Counted from the stretch's first letter, positions 17,004 to 26,671 are shown. The stretch is 64,000 nt of DNA from UBA1422 sp041752735 (GCA_041752735.1 JBGSVW010000035.1:62001-126000), one strand, 5' to 3'. The notes: a model not told the origin generated them from the letters alone. A program made the numbers and translations.

Positions 17004-18182
17004 GTGATATCCGAAAAACTAAAACCTCTGATGGCCAACAACTCCGTCATCCGCGCCATGTTCGAAGACGGCGCCATGATGCGGGAGAAATATGGCAGCG
17101 AAAATGTATATGATTTTAGTCTTGGAAACCCCAACGTTCCAGCCCCGGCACAGGTAAATGAGGCGATGATTCGTCTGCTACAAAAAAGTGAACCTGACAT
17201 TCATGCGTATATGAACAATGCCGGATTTCCTAATATTCGAGAGATCATTGCCCAATCAATCAACAAATCCAATGGGACTAGTTTTGACAAAGGCAACATC
17301 ATTATGACCTGTGGCGCAGCCGGTGGTATTAATGTGGCCTTAAATGTCATTATGAACCCGGGAGATGAAGTGCTGATATTTGTGCCCTATTTTTTGGAGT
17401 ACAATTGGTACGTGAATAATGTGGGAGGCAAAGTGGTCAGGGTCCAAACCGATAAAGATTTCATGCCGGACCTGGCGGATTTTGAAGCAAAGATTACGAA
17501 TAAAACCCGTGTTCTGCTGTTGAATTCCCCCAACAATCCCACTGGGGTAGTGTATCCGGCGGAAGTCATTGCCGCTATCTCAGAAATTTTAACGAGAAAA
17601 CAAAAGGAATTCAACCGGACTATGTTCATTCTTTCCGATGAACCGTACCGTGAATTGGCTTATGACGGGACAATTGTTCCATATGTAACAAAATTTTACC
17701 CAAACACCATCGTGGCCTATTCCTTCAGTAAAAGCCTTTCACTTCCGGGGGAGCGAATCGGCTATTTGGTCATTCCCGGCGAGATGGAAGAAGCCCAACT
17801 GGTATTTGATACCGCCTCCAACGCCAACCGGATACTGGGATTCGTCAATGCCCCTTCCCTGATCCAAAAGGTCATCGGAGAATGTATCGAGGCCAGGGTG
17901 GATGTGGAGTACTATGACCGGAACCGAATGGCTTTATACAATATGATCACGCAGCTTGGATTTAAATGCACAAAACCTGTGGGAGCTTTTTACCTTTTCA
18001 TGAAATCCCCCATGGAAGACGACAAGGCTTTTGTGGAACTGGCAAAAAAGTATCGGTTGCTACTGGTATCCGGCGCGGCTTTTGGGGCTCCCGGTTATGT
18101 GCGATTGGCATACTGCGTTTCCTACGAAACCATTTTAAATGCCAAAGAGTCCTTTGAAAAATTGGCGGAGGAAACTCTATGA
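17004..18182 (+). CDS. Pyridoxal-phosphate aminotransferase, class I/II
   Basis: A 392-residue fold-type I aminotransferase of the aspartate aminotransferase group. It has the N-terminal DFSLGNPNVP, NSPNNPTG, SDEPYRELAYDG and the PLP lysine in AYSFSKSLSLPGERIGY, with a C-terminal Arg in YVRLAYC. It transfers an amino group from an amino acid to a 2-oxo acid; the substrate is not readable. The start is GTG 17004, preceded by AAAGGAG. Its stop overlaps the ATG of the decarboxylase (ATGA), so the two are translationally coupled and likely share a pathway with the upstream ornithine cyclodeaminase. Confidence 0.92.
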   Translation: MISEKLKPLMANNSVIRAMFEDGAMMREKYGSENVYDFSLGNPNVPAPAQVNEAMIRLLQKSEPDIHAYMNNAGFPNIREIIAQSINKSNGTSFDKGNIIMTCGAAGGINVALNVIMNPGDEVLIFVPYFLEYNWYVNNVGGKVVRVQTDKDFMPDLADFEAKITNKTRVLLLNSPNNPTGVVYPAEVIAAISEILTRKQKEFNRTMFILSDEPYRELAYDGTIVPYVTKFYPNTIVAYSFSKSLSLPGERIGYLVIPGEMEEAQLVFDTASNANRILGFVNAPSLIQKVIGECIEARVDVEYYDRNRMALYNMITQLGFKCTKPVGAFYLFMKSPMEDDKAFVELAKKYRLLLVSGAAFGAPGYVRLAYCVSYETILNAKESFEKLAEETL

Positions 18183-19603
18183 TCCATCAATTCCTCATTG
18201 AACATGCCAAAAAAAATACAGTGTCCTTTCATATGCCGGGCCATAAAGGTGCCGGCATATATTCCAGATACCATTATGAGGAATTCTTGAGCCGAATGAT
18301 GGATTGTGATATCACAGAAATACCCGGAGCAGACAATTTGTTTCAAACTGAGGGGATCATCCGTGATACTCAATACAAGTATGCGACCCTCTATGACGTG
18401 GCCTATTCCTATCTATTAATCAACGGCACCAGTGGCGGACTGATTGCTGCAATCCTTGCCAGCGTTGCGCCGGAGAAGAAACTAATTATGGCCCGAAACT
18501 GCCATAAGGCAGTGTTTAATGCGCTGACTCTAGGTAACATCCAACCGGTTTATGCGTATCCCGAACGTGTCTCCGGACAAGAAATCGCCGGACCGATTTC
18601 TGTAGCGGAGATTAAACGCCTGCTAACGGAAAACCCTGACGGAGCGGCAGTGATTTTACCAAGCCCCAATTACTATGGTATTTGTAGTGACATCAAAGCC
18701 ATTGCCGATGTAGTCCATGAAGCTGGCAAAATTTTGATCGTCGACCAAGCTCATGGCGCACACTTGCACTTTTTTCACAAATATGGTGTAGGCGAGGACA
18801 TGCCACTTTCCGCTGAAAGTTGCGGGGCAGATATTGTAGTGAACAGCACCCATAAAACATTGGCGTCTTTCACCCAAAGCGCAATACTGAACCTGAATTC
18901 AAACCGGGTTGACCGGTATCATCTGGAGGATAAACTCCAGGCCATACAAAGCACCAGCCCATCCTATCTGTTGATGGCATCCTTGGACATCAATGCCGAG
19001 ATTCTCCAAAAATACGGCAAAACCCTGATTGAAGAATGGAGGGCAAACCTTGATGATTTTTATCGCAAAGCTGCGGACATCCAGGGCCTTTCCATCATGA
19101 AAGCGCCAAATCTGGATAGGACAAAAGTCAACCTTGATATGAGCGAATTGGGATTATCCGGCGCTGCCTTGGAAATTGGCCTCATCGAAAGAGGGATTTT
19201 TCCGGAACTGAATACAGGGAATATCCTGATGTGCATGACCGGGATCGGCAACACACGAAACCACATGAACCGACTAATAGAAGCACTTGCGGACATCGCA
19301 GAAATCAATCATCACCGGAATATAAATGAAGGCAATTCCGAGTCCATAAAAACACCACCAACTAAAGTGCCTGACCAAGCAGAATTTGCAGGTATTCCCA
19401 ATGCGAAGATGTATGTACGACTGGAGGATGCTGCAGACCGAATTTGCGCAGGCTCCGTCATACCATATCCCCCCGGCATCCCCATAATTTGCCCTGGGGA
19501 AGCTTTTACAGCTGAGATTGTCCAATATATCCAATTCCTGAGAAATAGCGGTGAAAAGGTCATCGGTGTCACAGACGCCGGAACCGTACCTGTAGGGAAG
19601 TAG
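18179..19603 (+). CDS. Orn/Lys/Arg decarboxylase-family protein
   Basis: A 474-residue PLP enzyme of the short Orn/Lys/Arg decarboxylase group (YaaO/SpeA-like in Firmicutes). Visible are HMPGHKGAG, DITEIPGADNLF, NGTSGGLIAAI, VDQAHGAHLHF, the PLP lysine in VNSTHKTLASFTQ and the C-terminal PYPPGIPIICPGE block. The family decarboxylates lysine, ornithine or arginine to cadaverine, putrescine or agmatine; which one is not decided here. It overlaps the aminotransferase stop. Together with the ornithine cyclodeaminase it suggests arginine/ornithine catabolism, with the sigma-54 activator gene following after 30 bases. Confidence 0.88.
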   Translation: MIHQFLIEHAKKNTVSFHMPGHKGAGIYSRYHYEEFLSRMMDCDITEIPGADNLFQTEGIIRDTQYKYATLYDVAYSYLLINGTSGGLIAAILASVAPEKKLIMARNCHKAVFNALTLGNIQPVYAYPERVSGQEIAGPISVAEIKRLLTENPDGAAVILPSPNYYGICSDIKAIADVVHEAGKILIVDQAHGAHLHFFHKYGVGEDMPLSAESCGADIVVNSTHKTLASFTQSAILNLNSNRVDRYHLEDKLQAIQSTSPSYLLMASLDINAEILQKYGKTLIEEWRANLDDFYRKAADIQGLSIMKAPNLDRTKVNLDMSELGLSGAALEIGLIERGIFPELNTGNILMCMTGIGNTRNHMNRLIEALADIAEINHHRNINEGNSESIKTPPTKVPDQAEFAGIPNAKMYVRLEDAADRICAGSVIPYPPGIPIICPGEAFTAEIVQYIQFLRNSGEKVIGVTDAGTVPVGK

Positions 19604-19633
19604 ACTAAACGGTGAAATCCGTTGGGAGGACAC

Positions 19634-21589
19634 ATGGCTTATAATCCTTTTTACAACATCGAGAATCCTGAGTTGCTGGGATATGAATATGCCTGGGTTG
19701 ACTACGTCAAAAAAGACAATATCCCCGAGGGTATTATCGACAAGGAAATATTGAATTCCTGGAAAAGGTGCAAGAGGGAAGGGTTGGATCCCATTACCGA
19801 TGGTTACTTCTTTCAAAACTGGGAGAACAAAGTTTCACTTGAGTCCATCAAACAATCAGAATCGCTGATTGACGTTTCCAGACACACCATGGAAGAAATC
19901 CTTAATCTGTTTTCTGAAAGTAGTATTCGTATGTGGATTGCCAACCCAAACAAGGAAGTCATTTTGGACATGCGAAAAGAGAAAAAGGAATTCCGACGAT
20001 CCATGACCGGTGCCAGTCTGGATGAAAAAAATGTCGGGACTAACAGCATGGACCTTTCCATTCGTTTAGGAAAACCCATGAGTGTTGCCGGCGCTCAACA
20101 CTACTGTCAAAGCAATCATAAATATGCGGATTATTCCGCACCAATCTTTCAGCGGAATGTGGGATTGATTGGTTCGGTGGGCATCGTAGTCCAGTGTGAA
20201 GAAATGAATAAATTCATGCTGGCCATGACCACGGTGGCAGCCCGTGCCATTGAAAACGAACTGTCAATCATGAAAAATAACGCTATCATTTTCCAACACA
20301 ACAAAGAAAAACAAAGCATTTTGGACTCGGTCACCGATGCCATCATTTATCTGGATCAAGACCAGATTATTACCCATGCCAACTACCAGATGATGCGGCT
20401 TACGGGGCTGAGCAGAGAAGAACTGATTGGCCAACACATGGGGGTCATCGAAACCTCTCCGGCTATGACGATGATTGGAAAAGTTTTCCCCAGGGGTGAG
20501 GAAAACATGAAGATTAAACTACGTGGCAAAGAAGAAAGTTTCAGTTGTTTTTTGAATTGGAAAGAGATTAATGACAATGAAATTTGGATATTTACTGAAA
20601 TCAGTGATATCCAGGAACTTGCAGACAAAATTAATGTAGTCAATACGGCTTTTTTCACTTTTGACAACATACTAGGCAAATCTCCTGCCATCCGGGAGAC
20701 CATCGCCCTTGCCAAAAAAGTGTCCGCCTACGATGCTAGAGCGGTATTGGAAGGGGAGAGTGGAACTGGCAAGGAGGTTCTTGCCCAATCTATCCATAAT
20801 GCGGGAATTAGAAAAAACGGCCCCTTTGTAGCCGTGGATTGCGGCGCTATACCTAGAGAATTGCTGGAGAGTGAGATGTTCGGTTACGAAGAAGGCGCAT
20901 TCACCGGTGCCCGCAAAGGTGGATCCCGCGGGAAATTCGAGTTGGCAAACAAGGGGACATTGTTTCTGGACGAAGTAAGCAATCTGCCTCTGGAAATGCA
21001 GGCTAAGTTCCTCCGGGTTCTCCAGGAAAACAAAATCGTCCGCATCGGCGGAGACAAACAAATCCCGTTTGACGCTCAAATCATCGTTGCATCCAATATG
21101 AATTTAGCCAAAGCGGTGGAAAAAGGTACTTTTCGTGAAGATTTATTCTATCGGCTTGACATCATGCATATCCAAGTGCCATCCCTTGTGGAGCGGCGAG
21201 AAGACATTCCGATTTTTGTGAATCACTACATTAAAAGTAACAGCAAGCAGATGAACAAAAAAATTACCGGCATTGACGAGGAAGCCATGAGAATCCTCAT
21301 GGGGTACCATTGGCCGGGTAATGTCAGACAGTTGAATAATGTCATTGAAAGAATGATGATTATGACCGACAAAGATATCATAACAAAAGATGTACTTCCG
21401 GCAGAGATTTTCAGCCCATCGGAACAGAAGTTATATGAAAGTGACGATTTGGGCACCATTGAAACTCTTGAGAACGTCAATCGTCGCTATGTTCGCCGAG
21501 TGGTAGAAAAATATAACGGAAATATCAAGAGGGCTTCCGAAGTTCTTGGGATTAGCAGAGCTACAGTTTACAGATATTTGACGAAATAG
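19634..21589 (+). CDS. Sigma-54-dependent transcriptional activator (GAF-PAS-AAA-Fis)
   Basis: A 651-residue AcoR-like enhancer-binding protein. Residues 1-230 form a GAF-like sensor, about 235-340 a PAS domain (LDSVTDAIIYLDQDQIITHAN), about 345-570 the AAA+ domain with Walker A (GESGTGKE, from G374), GAFTGA (from G421) and Walker B (GTLFLDEVSNL), and the end is a Fis-type HTH (RASEVLGISRATVYRYL). GGGAGGA supports ATG 19634 rather than the in-frame TTG 19622. It remodels RNA polymerase-sigma-54 in response to a small ligand. The nearest -24/-12 promoter lies at 23184, before the alcohol dehydrogenase, which is its most likely target. Confidence 0.93.
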   Translation: MAYNPFYNIENPELLGYEYAWVDYVKKDNIPEGIIDKEILNSWKRCKREGLDPITDGYFFQNWENKVSLESIKQSESLIDVSRHTMEEILNLFSESSIRMWIANPNKEVILDMRKEKKEFRRSMTGASLDEKNVGTNSMDLSIRLGKPMSVAGAQHYCQSNHKYADYSAPIFQRNVGLIGSVGIVVQCEEMNKFMLAMTTVAARAIENELSIMKNNAIIFQHNKEKQSILDSVTDAIIYLDQDQIITHANYQMMRLTGLSREELIGQHMGVIETSPAMTMIGKVFPRGEENMKIKLRGKEESFSCFLNWKEINDNEIWIFTEISDIQELADKINVVNTAFFTFDNILGKSPAIRETIALAKKVSAYDARAVLEGESGTGKEVLAQSIHNAGIRKNGPFVAVDCGAIPRELLESEMFGYEEGAFTGARKGGSRGKFELANKGTLFLDEVSNLPLEMQAKFLRVLQENKIVRIGGDKQIPFDAQIIVASNMNLAKAVEKGTFREDLFYRLDIMHIQVPSLVERREDIPIFVNHYIKSNSKQMNKKITGIDEEAMRILMGYHWPGNVRQLNNVIERMMIMTDKDIITKDVLPAEIFSPSEQKLYESDDLGTIETLENVNRRYVRRVVEKYNGNIKRASEVLGISRATVYRYLTK

Positions 21590-21601
21590 GGAGGGTAGAA
21601 G

Positions 21602-22996
21602 ATGCATGCATACAACCGCCATCCCCAAAGTGAATTTGATCTGGCGATTATTAACGGCCATGTCATTGATGTTGTGGGTGAAAAAATTACTACTCAGAAT
21701 ATTGGTGTTAATGATGGCTTAATCGCCAAGTTGACCGATGGTCCGATTAGCGGTAAGAGGGTCATCGATGCCACGGGGCTCCTGATCTCTCCGGGGTTCA
21801 TCGATTTTCATTCCCATATTGATGGCAATGAATTCTCCGCCATTTGCATGGCGATGCAGGGGGGCACTACCACTCTTGGGGGAGAAAGAGAACTTCGAAG
21901 CAAGAACATCAGCAGAGTCGAAGAGGGATTTGTTATTAATCAGGGATTTTTCATTTCGCAATCCTTCGTCCTTCGCCATGCCGTAGGAATCATGGATACA
22001 AAAACACCTGCCTCTCGTGACGAAATCCAAGCCATGGTGGAGCTGGCAAGAACATTTTTGGAAAATGGTGCATTTGGCATCTCTTTTGCCCTTGAATTGA
22101 TTCCAGGCACATCCTTTGATGAGCTGCTAGCTATGGCGAAAGTTGCAAAAGAATTCGAACGCCCAATCATAGTCCACATTCGCAAAGACGGAGAAGAGGG
22201 GCTTCAATATTTTGAAGAAATCATTTCAGTGGCTAAGTTAACAGGCGTCAGCGTACAGATTCTTCAGCTCATGTACATGGTAGGCATTGGAGGAGTGATG
22301 GAAACCGCCCTGGAAATCATTGAGGATGCGCGGGCCCAGGGACTGGACATTATGGCAGACAGTGGCGTATATAACGCATACACTGCTTGCGTAGGGACCG
22401 GTATATTTGAACCCGGGTGGGAGAAAGAATACAGAAATACGTCTATTGAAGATTTAGTGATTTCCTCTGGCATTCACGTGGGAGAGCATTGTACCAAGGA
22501 GCTATTCAATATCATGCGAACAGACTTCCCACAAACATTGGTATCTGTGTTTGTCTGCGATGAAGAAGCCATTCCGGTGGCACTGGTCAAAGATTATGTT
22601 TTCGTGTCAACCAATGCGGCAGAGGGCCCCCACTATCCCGGTGTTGGCGCACCGGAAGTATCCGGTACTTTTCCGAGACTTCTAGGACGCTATGTCAGAG
22701 AAGAAAAAGTTTTATCGCTTATGGAAGCAATCAAAAAAATTACCATTTATCCGGCGACGAGATTTGGTCTTAAGGGCATTGGTTACGTGGGAGAAGGCGC
22801 CAATGCCGACCTGGTAATCTTCGATGAGAAAACCATTAAAGATCAATCTGACTTCGTCAATCGCGGGGATCCCAACAAACCCCCGGAGGGCATCGCATAT
22901 GTATTGGTAAACGGGCAAATTGTCGTAGAACACGGGAAACTCAATAAAAACAAACGACCAGGTCGGTTTATACGATGCGAACTGACTAGTATTTAA
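21602..22996 (+). CDS. N-acyl-D-amino-acid deacylase-like amidohydrolase
   Basis: A 464-residue metal-dependent amidohydrolase of the D-aminoacylase group. DATGLLISPGFIDFHSHID gives the HxH metal pair, FALELIPG and VHIRKDGEEG hold further metal-site residues, and the C-terminal NADLVIFD block is typical. The family releases D-amino acids from N-acyl or related substrates. GGGAGGG lies before the ATG, 12 bases after the activator gene, so the two are probably co-transcribed. It may feed D-amino acids into the neighbouring PLP enzymes. The exact substrate is uncertain. Confidence 0.82.
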   Translation: MHAYNRHPQSEFDLAIINGHVIDVVGEKITTQNIGVNDGLIAKLTDGPISGKRVIDATGLLISPGFIDFHSHIDGNEFSAICMAMQGGTTTLGGERELRSKNISRVEEGFVINQGFFISQSFVLRHAVGIMDTKTPASRDEIQAMVELARTFLENGAFGISFALELIPGTSFDELLAMAKVAKEFERPIIVHIRKDGEEGLQYFEEIISVAKLTGVSVQILQLMYMVGIGGVMETALEIIEDARAQGLDIMADSGVYNAYTACVGTGIFEPGWEKEYRNTSIEDLVISSGIHVGEHCTKELFNIMRTDFPQTLVSVFVCDEEAIPVALVKDYVFVSTNAAEGPHYPGVGAPEVSGTFPRLLGRYVREEKVLSLMEAIKKITIYPATRFGLKGIGYVGEGANADLVIFDEKTIKDQSDFVNRGDPNKPPEGIAYVLVNGQIVVEHGKLNKNKRPGRFIRCELTSI

Positions 22997-23061
22997 ACAC
23001 TATTTTGGATATTGTATTCAAATAGGTACATAAATGCCGAAATATTAGCAAAAGTGTATAG

Positions 23062-23098
23062 AAATGAAACATAACGTTATTGTGTGTTTCATTTTTTT
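23062..23098 (+). terminator. Dyad with T-run: terminator, or activator binding site
   Basis: AAATGAAACA (23062-23071) is repeated inverted as TGTTTCATTT (23085-23094) with a T-run to 23098, a plausible terminator for the D-aminoacylase transcript. Its centre is also about 130 bases upstream of the predicted start of the sigma-54 promoter, the normal position of an enhancer site for the activator encoded upstream. Both readings remain open. Confidence 0.55.
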
Positions 23099-23183
23099 AC
23101 ACACAAATTCCAAAAAGGTTGTTAAAACTATAACTAAATTGAAAATCTAACGTTTTGCCCCTTTCGTGCAGTGTGAAAAAAAT

Positions 23184-23199
23184 TGGCACAATCCTTGCT
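23184..23199 (+). promoter_or_regulatory. Sigma-54 (-24/-12) promoter
   Basis: TGGCAC (23184-23189), five bases, then TTGCT (23195-23199) matches the sigma-54 consensus with GG and GC ten bases apart. The predicted start is near 23210, about 40 bases before the alcohol dehydrogenase ATG. Confidence 0.9.
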
Positions 23200-23249
23200 A
23201 ATTATATAGGTGCCAAGGAATAAATTTTGTATGAAAGGAGGAATAAGAA

Positions 23250-24410
23250 ATGACATTATCTCAATACTCATTTGCATTGCCAACAAGAATTGAATTTGGA
23301 GAAGGTGTAATTGGTCGGGCAGGCGCAGAAGCAAAAGCGCTGGGTGCCACAAAAGTCATGATTGTGGCCGACAAAGGAGTCATTGCCGCAGGATTGACCA
23401 AACAAGTGGAAGAAAGCTTACTGGCAGAAGGAATTCCGTTTACTGTTTTCGATGAAATCGTGCCTAACCCGCGGGACTTCCATTGTGTTGCTGGGTATCG
23501 ACAGGCAAAAGGCGAAGGGGTCGATGTATTGATTGCAGTCGGTGGCGGAAGTTCCATGGATACTGCAAAGGCCATTGGCACATTGCTGACACATGGCAAA
23601 ACCGTACAGGATTGGTGTGGGTTTCAATTACTTGAAAGAGAAATCACTCCGCTCATCGCCATTCCAACCACGGCTGGCACCGGTAGTGAAGTAACGCCGT
23701 TTGCGGTTATTACCGACACGACAACCCATGTGAAACTGAATATATTTGACCCTAAGGCAGCAGCGAAGGTTGCACTTGTGGATCCAACCACACTGATGAA
23801 ACTGCCTTCACATATTATGGCTGCCTGCGGTGTTGACGCCATGACCCATGCAGTAGAAGCATATACTTGCACTGTAGCAAATCCCCACACAGATGCTTAT
23901 GCTCTCTATGCCATTGACATCATCCAGAAGAACTTGAGGCAGGCTGTATCAAGCCCCACCCTTGAATCCTGCGCCGGAATGATGTTAGGTAGCACAATAG
24001 CCGGAATTGCCTTTGGATATGCGGATGTTGGCGCAGTTCATTGCATTGGAGAAGCCTTGGGCGGAAGATACGACACGCCACACGGCGTTGCAATGGCAAT
24101 TTTCTTACCTGCCGTGACAGAATACAACATCCCAGCAGATGTGGATAAGTATGTGAATGTATCAAAGGCGCTGGGCGTGGACATCAGCGGGATGGACAAA
24201 ATGAATGCAGCGATGGCTTGTGTTCCGGCACTCCAGCAACTCTGCGATGACGTGAAGATTCCAAGAATGCGTGATCTGAAGGAAATCAATCCCGATGATT
24301 TCGAAGCCATTGCGGTTGCTTCAGAGGCGAATGTATCCACTCCAAGTAATCCAAGGCCTGTCACATCCAAAGAATTTCTCGAAATTATTAAAAAAGTGTA
24401 TGAAGGTTGA
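23250..24410 (+). CDS. Iron-containing alcohol dehydrogenase
   Basis: A 386-residue group III (iron) alcohol dehydrogenase interconverting alcohols and aldehydes with NAD(P)H. The nucleotide-binding GGGSSMDTAKAIG lies near residue 95, AIPTTAGTGSEVTPFA follows, and metal ligands are expected from the GVDAMTHAVEAY block and the GAVHCIGEALGG / DTPHGVAMAIFLP histidines. AAAGGAGG precedes the ATG. Expression is expected to require sigma-54 and an activator. It may work with the tungsten aldehyde oxidoreductase further right in aldehyde/alcohol balancing, or reduce aldehydes from amino-acid breakdown. The permease follows in the same direction. Confidence 0.93.
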   Translation: MTLSQYSFALPTRIEFGEGVIGRAGAEAKALGATKVMIVADKGVIAAGLTKQVEESLLAEGIPFTVFDEIVPNPRDFHCVAGYRQAKGEGVDVLIAVGGGSSMDTAKAIGTLLTHGKTVQDWCGFQLLEREITPLIAIPTTAGTGSEVTPFAVITDTTTHVKLNIFDPKAAAKVALVDPTTLMKLPSHIMAACGVDAMTHAVEAYTCTVANPHTDAYALYAIDIIQKNLRQAVSSPTLESCAGMMLGSTIAGIAFGYADVGAVHCIGEALGGRYDTPHGVAMAIFLPAVTEYNIPADVDKYVNVSKALGVDISGMDKMNAAMACVPALQQLCDDVKIPRMRDLKEINPDDFEAIAVASEANVSTPSNPRPVTSKEFLEIIKKVYEG

Positions 24411-24430
24411 TTAAAGAAGGAGGAAAGAAA

Positions 24431-25870
24431 ATGGAAGAAAGAGTAAAACTTAAACGTGTCTTGGGATTCCCATCCTCCTACGGCGCAGCGGTAGGCCTGG
24501 TTGTATCAGGAACTGCCATGTTCTCAGTAGGAAATGTGGGAGCGATTTCAGGCAATGCCACATTTATTGCGGCAGCAATTGCCTTGATTCCCATGATGGC
24601 GGCTGCCTTCGCTTTTAGCGAACTGACAGCGATGATTCCAGGCGGAGGAATGATTTCAGAATATACCGCCCCGGCGCTAGGAAGATTTTGGGCAACCTTT
24701 GCTCTCCTAAGTGGCTATGTCGTGCTCATTGCAGCAGACGGTGGTACACAGCTGGTTATGGGCGGATTGGCTTTTGAATCATTGACCGGAGGAGTTGTGC
24801 CCCAATGGGCTGTTTCCTTGGGGTTATTAATCATTATCGTTCTTGTAAACATCTTCGGTGTTGAATTTTATGGCCGATCAGAAGCAAGCGTTACCATTAT
24901 TATGATGGTAGTCTTTGCAATTTTGGCAATAGCAGGTACTGCAGGCTTAGGCGAAAGCATGGGCGTGGCAACTCCAAGACCAGAAAACGCGGCACTTTTG
25001 CCGGATGGTGGATGGGGAACTGTATTTGGATCGGTAGGTGTCGCCATCTGGTTCTTTATCGGATTTGAGTTCGCCTGCCCAATGGCAGAAGAAAACAAAA
25101 AGCCATTCAAGAACATTCCGTATGGGCTGATACTTGGTTTGCTAACAATTTATGCCATAGACATCATCTTCGTATTTGGCGCAGTCAGGTATACTGACTT
25201 AGAAATTATGGCAACATCCTCAGTGCCTCACGTGGATGCTTCAACGGCAATTTTAGGGCAGCTAGGTGGAATAACCATGGGTCTTTTGACTGTAATGGCA
25301 TCGTTTACAACAGGGAATGCATATATATCGGCGTTACCCAGAATGCTTTACGGAATGGCTCGTGAACATCTTGTACCCAAAGCCTTTGCCAAACTACATC
25401 CAAAATACAGAGTACCAACCGCAGGAATTTGGTTCACTGTATGCCTCATCTTGATTACGACTGTGATTATCACAATTAGCGGTGGATCATCTGCCATGAT
25501 CCTAACCTTTATTATGACAGCATGTATCACTTGGCTGATTGCATATATCATCGCCATGGTAGATGTCTTGGTATTGCGGGTCAAATATCCGGATTTCCCA
25601 AGATTATGGAAAACGCCATTTGCATGGGTTACATTACCCATCGGCATCATTGGCGCGCTGTATGCCATCTACACTTTGACAGCATATCTGATGTATGCCG
25701 TCATTAGTATGGTGGTTGTAGCCGTATATGCAATTGTATGGAACAAAGCACATAAACTACCAATCAACGACAAAGTTCCTCTTGAATCCCTAGTCAAAGA
25801 AGTCAGAGACAGATCTGAATACTTGCCGATTTGGGACGAAGCGGTTGCTGATTGGCTCAAAACCAGATAG
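24431..25870 (+). CDS. APC-superfamily amino-acid permease
   Basis: A 479-residue membrane transporter with about 12 hydrophobic helices. It opens with a short charged N-terminus and the first helix region SSYGAAVGLVVSGTAMFSVG, and has GGGMISEY and IGFEFACPMAEENKKPFKNIP motifs typical of APC permeases. AAGGAGG precedes ATG 24431, 20 bases after the alcohol dehydrogenase stop, so it is likely in the same sigma-54 transcript. That suggests the induced pathway handles an amino acid or amine as well as an alcohol or aldehyde. The substrate cannot be assigned. Confidence 0.9.
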   Translation: MEERVKLKRVLGFPSSYGAAVGLVVSGTAMFSVGNVGAISGNATFIAAAIALIPMMAAAFAFSELTAMIPGGGMISEYTAPALGRFWATFALLSGYVVLIAADGGTQLVMGGLAFESLTGGVVPQWAVSLGLLIIIVLVNIFGVEFYGRSEASVTIIMMVVFAILAIAGTAGLGESMGVATPRPENAALLPDGGWGTVFGSVGVAIWFFIGFEFACPMAEENKKPFKNIPYGLILGLLTIYAIDIIFVFGAVRYTDLEIMATSSVPHVDASTAILGQLGGITMGLLTVMASFTTGNAYISALPRMLYGMAREHLVPKAFAKLHPKYRVPTAGIWFTVCLILITTVIITISGGSSAMILTFIMTACITWLIAYIIAMVDVLVLRVKYPDFPRLWKTPFAWVTLPIGIIGALYAIYTLTAYLMYAVISMVVVAVYAIVWNKAHKLPINDKVPLESLVKEVRDRSEYLPIWDEAVADWLKTR

Positions 25871-25906
25871 TATATCATTAATGAAAATTTGACAAAACGA
25901 TTTGTT

Positions 25907-25935
25907 GTTGCCAAGGGCGATTTGCCCTTGGCAAC
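25907..25935 (+). repeat. Perfect 12-base-pair hairpin
   Basis: GTTGCCAAGGGC (25907-25918) and GCCCTTGGCAAC (25924-25935) form a perfect stem with a 5-base loop. Flanking TTTGTT and GAACAAA extend it with one bulge. No T-run follows, so on RNA it may be a weak terminator or a 3'-end stabiliser after the permease gene. Confidence 0.75.
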
Positions 25936-25956
25936 GAACAAAGAAAGGGACAAAAA

Positions 25957-26655
25957 ATGAGTATGCTACCGAAGTCGGACCATCAGGAACGGATTGGGGA
26001 ACGGTATGTGAAGAACAAAGAAGTTTCCATGCATATGCTAAATAAGCGCGCCGAAAAAAAATTGGATTATGTCGTGAAGGCTTTTGAAGATGTAATGGGA
26101 GACCGACATACAAATACTATCCATACAAGCCTAAGTTACAATCTTCATAGCAATGGATTTAAGCATCTTAACAATCTGAATCTGGATTATATTGGTTACG
26201 AAAACAGGTTATGGGCGTTTGCGTATAATCTGAACCTAAAAAGCACGTTGGACGCGTCCCAATATAAAAACCCAGAAACCGAAGACTGCAAATTTGTTGT
26301 GCAAAGCAAAGGTAAAATTCGAGTGTCATCACCCAAGTGGGTGGATAGTGGTAGCCGGTGCTCAGAAGAAAAGGTGGATGCATATCTAAAGCGGTTAAGC
26401 CATAAATTAATCATGGATCGGATTACTACGCTGGATATGATGAAAATACAAGTTTCATATCACGCCAAATCCCAACAATGGACAGTGAAGTATCAATCAA
26501 TCATTGGCTCTACAAATTGGATTCTGATTCCACCTGTGTTACAGTTAATCAAGTACACACCGGAAGAAATGGTTCGAACATTGGAGTTTTTTGAACTGGT
26601 GCTGGATGCGGTAACTGACCCATACAAAAATACCAGCCAACCAAAAAAGAAGTAG
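25957..26655 (+). CDS. Hypothetical protein
   Basis: A 232-residue soluble protein of unknown family. The N-terminal region is basic and helical (about 20-45), the middle mixes beta-type segments with YENRLWAFAYNLN, and the C-terminal part is helical (TPEEMVRTLEFFELVLDAV) with a lysine-rich end. There is no signal peptide and no membrane helix. AAAGGGA precedes the ATG. The next gene, for a PEBP protein, starts 16 bases after the stop, so they are probably co-transcribed. I cannot assign a function. Confidence 0.7.
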   Translation: MSMLPKSDHQERIGERYVKNKEVSMHMLNKRAEKKLDYVVKAFEDVMGDRHTNTIHTSLSYNLHSNGFKHLNNLNLDYIGYENRLWAFAYNLNLKSTLDASQYKNPETEDCKFVVQSKGKIRVSSPKWVDSGSRCSEEKVDAYLKRLSHKLIMDRITTLDMMKIQVSYHAKSQQWTVKYQSIIGSTNWILIPPVLQLIKYTPEEMVRTLEFFELVLDAVTDPYKNTSQPKKK

Positions 26656-26671
26656 AAAAGAGGAAATCCCA

